64,000 nucleotides of DNA. It comes from Nakamurella lactea DSM 19367. GTDB lineage: Bacteria > Actinomycetota > Actinomycetes > Mycobacteriales > Nakamurellaceae. The position numbers were made by a program, and so were the translations under genes. A model generated the notes under the pieces. It was not told the origin of the DNA. It saw only the letters and a program-made list of their open reading frames with translations, and did no database searches. The number at the start of each line of letters is the position of its first letter. Positions within the stretch are counted from its first letter, which is position 1. Of the stretch, positions 1 through 6,195 are shown piece after piece. The stretch covers positions 62,001 to 126,000 of the forward strand of contig NZ_AUFT01000017.1 of assembly GCF_000426645.1 (NCBI RefSeq), read 5' to 3'.

Positions 1-220
1 TGGCCACATCCCGGATCCGGATGCGCTGGCCCGGGTGATCGACACCGAGGTGGGCCGTTCGATGCAGCTGGAGGACGCGGTGACGTCGGTGAGTTGCTCG
101 ATCGGCTGGGCCGTCGGCAAGCCCGGGATGGATCCGGTCGATCTGTTCCGGCTGGTCGACCGCGACCTCTACCGGATCAAGCGGACCCGGCCCGGCCAGC
201 GCGACAGCGGCCCCCGCTGA
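1..220 (+). CDS. GGDEF-domain protein, C-terminal fragment (probable diguanylate cyclase)
   Basis: The frame is open from base 2 to a TGA at 218-220, so only the last 72 codons of a gene that begins outside the window are present. The fragment reads like the end of a GGDEF domain: a beta-strand with SCSIGWAV, a short loop, then a helix LFRLVDRDLYRIKRT, matching the family's usual S-I-G-x-A and (A)D-x-x-L-Y-x-A-K elements. GGDEF domains make cyclic di-GMP, a second messenger that often controls exopolysaccharide. The active-site GGDEF loop lies upstream of the window, so catalytic competence cannot be judged. In this copy the usual Ala before Asp in the last helix is Val (LVDRDLY), and Ala-Lys is Ile-Lys. 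The gene converges on the minus-strand gene ending at 270. Confidence 0.7.
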   Translation, partial: GHIPDPDALARVIDTEVGRSMQLEDAVTSVSCSIGWAVGKPGMDPVDLFRLVDRDLYRIKRTRPGQRDSGPR

Positions 221-269
221 CGCGCCGACCGGGCCGGTACGCCCGGGCGCAGGCGGCAACCCGCCCGAT

Positions 270-2153
270 TCAGCCGGTGATCCCGGCGGTGGAGGCCACC
301 ACGTCCTTCATCTTCTTGTTCAGCGCCTCGTAGAACATCGACAGCGGGAACTCGTCGTCCAGCACCCGATCCGTCAGCCCCTTGGGCGGACCGGCCAGCG
401 GCAGCGCATCCCGCTCGCCGGCGGTGTACCGGGCCCAGTCGGACAGCGGGTTCGGGGTGAGAACGGAGCTCACCAGCTGGTAGGCGGCCAGCCAGTGGGC
501 GACTTTCGGCCGGTCGATGGACTTCCAGTACAGCTCCTCGATCCGCCGGCCCAGCTCCAGCACCGGTTCGGTGACCGACTCCCAGTCGATGGTCAGCCGG
601 TTGTCGGTCCAGTGCAGCACGCCGTGCTGGTGCAGCCAGGCGAACAGCAGCTGCCCGCCGAGCCCGTCGTAGTTGCGGGCCCGGTTTCCGGTGATCGGGA
701 ACCGGAAGATGCGGTCGAAGATCACTGCGTACTGGACCATCCGGGCATGCGGGAAACCGCCCTGCTGCTGGAGTTTCACCGACTCGCGGAACGCGGTCAG
801 GTCGCAGCGCAGCTCCTCGAGCGAGTACAGGAAGTACGGCATCCGCTGCTTGATCATGAACGGGTCGAACGGCAGGTCGCCGTGCATGTGGGTGCGATCG
901 TGGATCAGGTCCCACATCACGAAGGTCCGCTCGGCCAGGTCCTGGTCGGCGACCAGTCGGGCGGCATCCGGCGGCAGCTGCAGACTCGTCACCTCGGCGG
1001 CGTTGCCGACCACCCGGCGGAATCGGGCGGCCTCCCGGTCGGCGAAGATGCCACCCCAGGTGAACTTCGGAAGTTCGCGCATGGCAACGGTTTCCGGGAA
1101 CAGCACCGCAGAGTTGGTGTCGTAGCCGGGGGTGAAGTCCAGGAACCGGATCGGCAGGAACAGCTTGTTGGAGTAGTCGCCCGCCTCCAGCTCGGCGATG
1201 AAGTCCGGCCAGATCACCTGCAGCAGAACGGCTTCCACCTTACGGTCGGGGCTGCCGTTCTGGGTGTACATCGGGAACAACACCAGGTGTTCGCGGCCGT
1301 CGACCCGGTTCTGGGCGGGAGCGAAGGCCTGCAGCGAGTCCAGGAAGTCGGGCTCGCCGAAGCCGCCGTCGGCCCACCGGGTGAAGTCCTTGACCAGGGC
1401 GGTCAGGTAGTCGGCGTCGTGCGGGAATTTCGGGGCGAGATCGTTGATGTCGTCGCAGATCCGGCCGACGAGCCGGCCGGCCAGTTCGTGCTGACCGGCG
1501 TCCGGCACCGAGCCGTCCTTGATCTGCAGGTCCTGCAGCCCCACCACGGCAGCCTTCAACGACTGCCAGCGCGGATCGGCCGCCAGGGCGTGGACGTCCC
1601 TGGCTTTCGGGGCTGACGGACGACGGGCCGCGTAGGTGGCCGCATTGAACAGCAGCTCCTGATAGGAGCCGGGGGCGTCAGAAATCCCGGCGCTGACGGC
1701 GAGCACCACGATCCGGCCGGAGCCGAGCTCGGAGATCGCGGCGACGGCGGCGCCGCCGGAGCGCAGCAGTGCTCCGGCCGGGCCGCTGAGCGCCAGGTTC
1801 CCGGTGGCCCGCAGCTGCTCGGTGTCGACCCGGGCGAGCAGGTCCTGGCCGGTGACGGCGGCGGTCTCCTCGCGGGTGGGGATCACCGGCGGCGCCTGGT
1901 GACCGTCGTCGTGGGTGGCGCCGGTGATCCCGGCGGCCGGCAGCTCGACGTCGGCGCCGAGCACCACCAGACCGAGGCCGTCGCGCACAGCGTCCAGGGT
2001 GGCGGCGTCGATCGCCTCCGGGCTGACGAGGGCAACGTCCGCGGTGGTCAGGCCGGCGGTCGTGCCGTCGACCAGCGGGTAGCCGCGGTCGACGAGGGTT
2101 GCCGCCACCTCGGCATTGCCGCCAATGACGGCGACAGACGGAAACAAAGTCAT
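270..2153 (-). CDS. Conserved actinobacterial protein, DUF6421-like, function unknown
   Basis: This is a 627-residue soluble protein with no signal peptide and no membrane segment. I chose the ATG at 2153 over the TTG one codon upstream because AAGGA lies seven bases before the ATG. The first ~190 residues look like a small Rossmann-type or glutamine-amidotransferase-like alpha/beta domain (VAVIGGNAEV near the start, hydrophobic strands alternating with helices). The rest is mostly helical. It holds a conserved-looking stretch WDLIHDRTHMHGDLPFDPFMIKQ around residues 410-435, where closely spaced His and Asp residues could bind a metal. I recall similar proteins in Streptomyces labelled DUF6421, but the assignment is from memory. 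It is a single gene that converges with the GGDEF fragment and is separated from prs by a strong hairpin. No function is proposed. Confidence 0.75.
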   Translation of the reverse strand: MTLFPSVAVIGGNAEVAATLVDRGYPLVDGTTAGLTTADVALVSPEAIDAATLDAVRDGLGLVVLGADVELPAAGITGATHDDGHQAPPVIPTREETAAVTGQDLLARVDTEQLRATGNLALSGPAGALLRSGGAAVAAISELGSGRIVVLAVSAGISDAPGSYQELLFNAATYAARRPSAPKARDVHALAADPRWQSLKAAVVGLQDLQIKDGSVPDAGQHELAGRLVGRICDDINDLAPKFPHDADYLTALVKDFTRWADGGFGEPDFLDSLQAFAPAQNRVDGREHLVLFPMYTQNGSPDRKVEAVLLQVIWPDFIAELEAGDYSNKLFLPIRFLDFTPGYDTNSAVLFPETVAMRELPKFTWGGIFADREAARFRRVVGNAAEVTSLQLPPDAARLVADQDLAERTFVMWDLIHDRTHMHGDLPFDPFMIKQRMPYFLYSLEELRCDLTAFRESVKLQQQGGFPHARMVQYAVIFDRIFRFPITGNRARNYDGLGGQLLFAWLHQHGVLHWTDNRLTIDWESVTEPVLELGRRIEELYWKSIDRPKVAHWLAAYQLVSSVLTPNPLSDWARYTAGERDALPLAGPPKGLTDRVLDDEFPLSMFYEALNKKMKDVVASTAGITG

Positions 2154-2298
2154 CAAATTGTCCTTTGGCGATAGATTCTCCTGTAGGCGAGTGTATCAGC
2201 GGGAGAATTCGCGGCGGTGCGCATGCTTCCGCGCCACTGGTGGACTCACTGACATCGGTCGGCGGCGGCGGTGGGGCCGACGAGTTGGACCGTGCAGG

Positions 2299-2335
2299 CG
2301 TAGCGGGGTTGTCCCGTCGGGACAACCCCGCTACG
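2299..2335 (-). terminator. Perfect 17-bp hairpin terminating prs
   Basis: Bases 2299-2315 are perfectly complementary to 2319-2335, leaving a three-base loop (GTC). The hairpin lies 18 bases beyond the prs stop codon on the minus strand. There is no T-run on either side, as is common for actinobacterial terminators. Because it is symmetrical it could stop transcription from both directions, although nothing is transcribed toward it from the left. Confidence 0.75.
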
Positions 2336-2353
2336 TCGTCGGGGGTGGAGGTT

Positions 2354-3328
2354 TCAGGCGTCGAAGAGGCTGGTGACGGATCCGTCGGCGAAGACCTCGC
2401 GGATGGCCTGGGCGATCAGCTTCGCCACCGAGAGCTCGGTGAGCTGCGGGAACCGGTGCTCGTCCGGGATGTGCAGGGTGTCGGTCAGCACCACTTCGTC
2501 GGCGCCGCAGGTACTGAGCCGCTCGGCGGCCGGATCGGACAACACACCGTGGGTGGCCGCCACGATCACCTTCTTGGCGCCGGCCTGCAGCACCTCGCCG
2601 ACCGCGCTGGCGATGGTGCCGCCGGTGTCGATCATGTCGTCGACCACGATGCAGGTACGGCCGGCGACGTCGCCGACCACCCGGTTGGCCACCACCTGGT
2701 TGGGCTGGTCCGGGTCGCGGGTCTTGTGGATGAAGGCGATCGGGGCGCCGCCCAGCCGGTCCGCCCAGCGCTCGGCGGTGCGGACCCGGCCGGAGTCGGG
2801 GGAGACGACAGTCAGGTCGTCACCGGAGTATTTCTCGGCGATGTAGCCGGACAGCAGCGGCTGCGCCCACAGATGGTCGACCGGGCCGTCGAAGAAGCCC
2901 TGGATCTGATCGGTGTGCAGATCGACCGTCATCAGCCGGGAGGCGCCGGCGGTCTTCAACAGATCGGCGACCAGCCGGGCCGAGATCGGCTCCCGGCCGC
3001 GGTGCTTCTTGTCCTGCCGGGCGTACGGATAGAACGGCAGCACCACGGTGATCCGTTTGGCCGACGCCCTTTTCAGCGCGTCGATCATGATCAGCGTCTC
3101 CATCACCCAGGTGTTGATCGGCACGCCGCAGGACTGGATCAGGAAAGCGTCGCTGCCGCGGACGCTCTCCTCGAACCGGACGAAGATCTCGCCGTTGGCG
3201 AAGTCGTAGGCCGATTGTGGAGTGACGGTGACGTCCAGGTACTCGCCGATCGCTTCGGCCAGTTCGGGATAACCGCGGCCGGAGAACAGCATCAGGCTCT
3301 TGCTATTCGTCATGGAGATGGCGTTCAC
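2354..3328 (-). CDS. prs: Ribose-phosphate pyrophosphokinase (PRPP synthetase)
   Basis: The enzyme transfers pyrophosphate from ATP to ribose 5-phosphate to give PRPP, the precursor of purines, pyrimidines, NAD, His and Trp, and in actinobacteria also of the arabinose donor decaprenyl-phosphoarabinose. The 324-residue length is normal for class I enzymes. Visible signatures are the catalytic flexible loop PYARQDKKHRGR (about 101-112), the DLHTDQIQGFF segment (136-146) and the PRPP-binding loop VVDDMIDTGGTI (228-239). The GTG at 3328 is preferred over the ATG at 3313 because AAGGAG sits eight bases before it. That GTG overlaps the glmU stop codon by four bases (GTGA), so translation of the two is probably coupled. 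The order glmU-prs is common in actinobacteria. Confidence 0.97.
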   Translation of the reverse strand: MNAISMTNSKSLMLFSGRGYPELAEAIGEYLDVTVTPQSAYDFANGEIFVRFEESVRGSDAFLIQSCGVPINTWVMETLIMIDALKRASAKRITVVLPFYPYARQDKKHRGREPISARLVADLLKTAGASRLMTVDLHTDQIQGFFDGPVDHLWAQPLLSGYIAEKYSGDDLTVVSPDSGRVRTAERWADRLGGAPIAFIHKTRDPDQPNQVVANRVVGDVAGRTCIVVDDMIDTGGTIASAVGEVLQAGAKKVIVAATHGVLSDPAAERLSTCGADEVVLTDTLHIPDEHRFPQLTELSVAKLIAQAIREVFADGSVTSLFDA

Positions 3329-4821
3329 GCGGATGGCTCCTTGCTGGGAGTGTCACGGTCGGTGGCTCCGGCCGCCCGGGCGGACGTCTCGGAGGCGGTG
3401 CCGGTGCGGCGCCGCAGGACCCAACCGTCGGAGTTGTGTTGCCGGCCGCGGGCAACGGCGAGGGCGCCGGCCGGCACCTCGTCGGTGACGGTCGAACCGG
3501 CGCCGATGTAGGCGCCGTCAGCCACCGTGACCGGGGCAACCAGGGTGGAATTGGTTCCCACGAAAGCGTTCTCGCCGATCGTCGTGGGGAACTTACCGAC
3601 CCCGTCATAGTTGGCGGTGATCGAGCCGGCGCCGATGTTGCTGCCGGCGCCGATGGTGGCGTCGCCGATGTAGCTCAAGTGTGGCACCTTGGCGCCGGCC
3701 CCGATCGTCGACTTCTTGATCTCCACGTGCGCGCCGACGTGCGCACCCTCGCCGAGGTCCGCACCGGGCCGCAGATAGCTGTACGGGCCGACGGTGGCGG
3801 CGACGCCGATCGCCGCGCCCAGACAGTGCGAGCGGACCACTCGGGCGCCGTCACCCACGGTGCAGGCCGACAGTGTGCTGTCCGGCCCGATCGATGCGCC
3901 GGCACCCACGACGGTGCCGGCCTCCAGCGAGGTACCGGGCAGGATCTCGGTGTCCTGACCGATGGCCACGTCGGCGTGGATCCAGGTGGTGGCCGGGTCG
4001 TGGATCGTGACGCCGGCCAGCTGGTGCGAACGGATGATCCGATCGTTGAGCACCCTGGCCAGCTGGGCCAGCTGCACCCGGTCGTTGACGCCCTCGGTCT
4101 CCATCGGGTCGTCTGCGTGCAGGCTGCCCACCCTGCGGCCGTCGCCGCGGGCCAGCCCGACCACGTCGGTCAGGTACTGCTCGCCCTGCGAGTTCGCGCT
4201 GCCGACCCGCGGCAGCGCCTCGGCCAGCACCGCGCCGTCGAACGCGTACACGCCGGAGTTGATCTCGGTAATGGCCCGTTGCGCCGCGTCGGCGTCCTTC
4301 TGCTCGACGATGCCGGCCAGGGCGCCGCTCTCGTCGCGGACGATCCGGCCGTAGCCGGTCGGGTCGGCGACGGTGGCGGTCAGCACGGTGACGGCGTTGC
4401 CGGACCGCTGGTGCTCGTCGGCCAGTGCGGCCAGGGTCTCGGCGCGGAGCAGCGGCACATCGCCGTAGCTGACGATCACCGTGCCCTCGGGGACCGCGTC
4501 CAGCGCGGCCAGCGCGCAGGAGGTGGCGTGCCCGGTGCCGAGCTGCTCGTCCTGCACCGCGATGGTCACCGGCGGCAGATCGCCGGCGGCGGCCAGGAAC
4601 TCCTGCACTCGGTCGCGGCCGTGCCCGAGCACCGCCACCAGGTGCTGCGGCGACAACGCGCCGGCGGCCGCCGCGGCGTGCCAGATCAGCGGCTTGCCGG
4701 CGATCGGGTGCAGCACCTTCGGCAGCGACGAGCGCATCCGGGTGCCGGCGCCCGCGGCGAGCACGATCACCGCGGCGATCCGGGAGCTGGCGGCGTCGGG
4801 TAACTGCGCCGTGCCTGCCAT
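3325..4821 (-). CDS. glmU: Bifunctional UDP-GlcNAc pyrophosphorylase / glucosamine-1-phosphate acetyltransferase
   Basis: GlmU acetylates glucosamine 1-phosphate and then uridylylates it to UDP-GlcNAc, the precursor of peptidoglycan and of many sugar nucleotides. The 498-residue protein has an N-terminal nucleotidyltransferase domain with the signature LAAGAGTRMRSSLPKVLH (21-38). The C-terminal left-handed beta-helix is made of hexapeptide repeats (GAHVGAHVEIKKSTIGAGAK and following) and contains the acetyltransferase motif around GSITANYDG. The frame stays open to 4905, but that extension would run into the tRNA-Gln gene. The ATG at 4821, preceded by GAGGGAG, gives the family's normal N-terminus. 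The C-terminal 30 residues are a charged, non-conserved tail. The stop overlaps the prs start. UDP-GlcNAc from this enzyme would also feed the exopolysaccharide locus downstream. Confidence 0.97.
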   Translation of the reverse strand: MAGTAQLPDAASSRIAAVIVLAAGAGTRMRSSLPKVLHPIAGKPLIWHAAAAAGALSPQHLVAVLGHGRDRVQEFLAAAGDLPPVTIAVQDEQLGTGHATSCALAALDAVPEGTVIVSYGDVPLLRAETLAALADEHQRSGNAVTVLTATVADPTGYGRIVRDESGALAGIVEQKDADAAQRAITEINSGVYAFDGAVLAEALPRVGSANSQGEQYLTDVVGLARGDGRRVGSLHADDPMETEGVNDRVQLAQLARVLNDRIIRSHQLAGVTIHDPATTWIHADVAIGQDTEILPGTSLEAGTVVGAGASIGPDSTLSACTVGDGARVVRSHCLGAAIGVAATVGPYSYLRPGADLGEGAHVGAHVEIKKSTIGAGAKVPHLSYIGDATIGAGSNIGAGSITANYDGVGKFPTTIGENAFVGTNSTLVAPVTVADGAYIGAGSTVTDEVPAGALAVARGRQHNSDGWVLRRRTGTASETSARAAGATDRDTPSKEPSA

Positions 4822-4866
4822 CTGACTCCCTCGGTGCGCTTCGGTGCCGTTATACCGGTCGCGAAG

Positions 4867-4938
4867 CTCCGCCGCCAGGACTCGAACCTGAACTATCTGA
4901 ACCAAAATCAGAGGTGCTGCCGATTACACCACGGCGGA
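4867..4938 (-). tRNA. tRNA-Gln (anticodon TTG)
   Basis: A 72-base cloverleaf can be drawn on the minus strand. The acceptor stem TCCGCCG pairs with CGGCGGA, with G as discriminator. The anticodon stem TCTGA/TCAGA encloses the loop TTTTGGT, which places TTG at positions 34-36. The T-arm is TCAGG-TTCGAGT-CCTGG. CCA is not encoded. The gene ends 45 bases before the glmU start, in the same direction, so the two may share a transcript. Confidence 0.96.
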
Positions 4939-5020
4939 TCGTCGAACCGGGTCCATCATTCCACGACGATCGGTGGCGTTTCACCCGGTTGCGCGATGCT
5001 CGCGACGACAGCCGTCTTGG

Positions 5021-5036
5021 TAAGGTAGGCCTAACC
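5021..5036. promoter_or_regulatory. Possible IdeR/DtxR-type iron box upstream of the desaturase
   Basis: The sequence TAAGGTAGGCCTAACC has the AGGT...CTAACC arms and the central AGGCCT palindrome of the DtxR/IdeR operator. Aligned by eye with the 19-base consensus, roughly 13 positions match and the right outer arm is lost. It lies 67 bases before the desaturase start codon. The desaturase is a di-iron enzyme, so iron control would make sense, but the match is imperfect and may be chance. Confidence 0.3.
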
Positions 5037-5103
5037 CCGGATGCTCGTGCCTGCCTGAGCCGGTAGCGTCGGCGTCAGCCCGTTCGATGATCAAGGGAAA
5101 TCT

Positions 5104-6129
5104 ATGAATCCTCCGCAGACCGCCCCCGCCGCTGTTGCGGCCCCGGAGGCAGCGGCAGCACCGTCCGCCGCGACCACCGCGCCGACCGTCTCGGCGGCGA
5201 AAGGTCCGAAGCCGATCACCGAGGGCCGCCGGGGGATGTCCGCGCAGATCGCGGTCTATCTGTTCGCCTTCCTGCCGCTGCTGGCCGTGCTGGTCGCGGT
5301 GCCGTTCGCCTGGAGTTGGGGCGGGCTGGGCTGGTCCGACGTGCTGATCGGGGCGTTCTTCTACTTTTTCACCGGTATGGGCGTCACGGTCGGGTTCCAC
5401 CGTTACTTCACCCACGGCTCGTTCAAGGCGAACCGCGGGCTCCGCAACGGGCTGGCCATCGTCGGCCAGATGGCCGTGCAGGGTCCGGTGATCATCTGGG
5501 TGGCCGACCACCGTCGGCACCACGCGTTCTCCGACCGCGAGGGCGACCCGCACTCGCCGTGGACCTTCGGCACCTCGGTGCCGGCGCTGGCCAGGGGCTT
5601 CTGGCACGCGCACATGGGCTGGCTGTTCAACCGGGACAACACCAATCAGCAGCGGTTCGCGCCGGACCTGCTGGCCGACAAGAGCATCGTCAAGATCGAC
5701 AAGTACTTCTGGGTCTGGACCATCGTGTCGATCTTCGCCCCCGGTGTGATCGGCGGGCTGGTGACCTGGAGCTGGCAGGGCGCGCTCACCGCGCTGTTCT
5801 GGGCCGGGCTGGTCCGGATCGCATTGCTGCACCACGTGACCTGGTCGGTCAACTCGATCTGCCACATGATCGGCGAGCGGCCGTTCGCCGCCCGCGACAA
5901 GTCGTCCAACTTCTGGCCGCTGGCCATCCTGAGCTTCGGCGAGTCATGGCACAACCTGCACCACGCCGACCCGACCTGCGCCCGGCACGGGGTGCTGCGC
6001 GGCCAGCTGGACATGTCGGCCAGGGCCATCTGGATCTTCGAGAAGTTCGGCTGGGCCAAGAACATCCGTTGGCCCTCCGCGCAGCGGCTGGCCCGGATTC
6101 AGGCGACCGCCCACGAGATGGGTCACTGA
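5104..6129 (+). CDS. Membrane acyl-CoA / acyl-lipid delta-9-type fatty acid desaturase
   Basis: The 341-residue protein belongs to the integral-membrane, di-iron fatty acid desaturases that put a cis double bond into acyl chains and so adjust membrane fluidity. All three histidine boxes are present: HRYFTH (99-104), HRRHH (136-140) and HNLHH (283-287). Hydrophobic segments at about 47-70, 78-96 and in the 195-245 region fit the usual four-helix layout. The first ~40 residues are Ala/Pro-rich and not part of the fold. The ATG at 5104 follows AAGGGAAA at good spacing. It is related to the mycobacterial DesA3 / stearoyl-CoA desaturase group. It stands alone and converges with the lysyl-oxidase-like gene. 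A candidate iron-responsive box lies upstream. Confidence 0.92.
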   Translation: MNPPQTAPAAVAAPEAAAAPSAATTAPTVSAAKGPKPITEGRRGMSAQIAVYLFAFLPLLAVLVAVPFAWSWGGLGWSDVLIGAFFYFFTGMGVTVGFHRYFTHGSFKANRGLRNGLAIVGQMAVQGPVIIWVADHRRHHAFSDREGDPHSPWTFGTSVPALARGFWHAHMGWLFNRDNTNQQRFAPDLLADKSIVKIDKYFWVWTIVSIFAPGVIGGLVTWSWQGALTALFWAGLVRIALLHHVTWSVNSICHMIGERPFAARDKSSNFWPLAILSFGESWHNLHHADPTCARHGVLRGQLDMSARAIWIFEKFGWAKNIRWPSAQRLARIQATAHEMGH

Positions 6130-6195
6130 TCCATCGACGCGGGAGCAACTGGGCGGGGTCTGGAGCTGCACCGGGTGTGCTCGGGCAGATGTCGC

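Noticed and set aside
4822-4905. Upstream extension of glmU by 28 codons.
   Set aside because: It would overlap the tRNA-Gln gene at 4867-4938, and the ATG at 4821 with its own ribosome-binding site gives the family's normal start.
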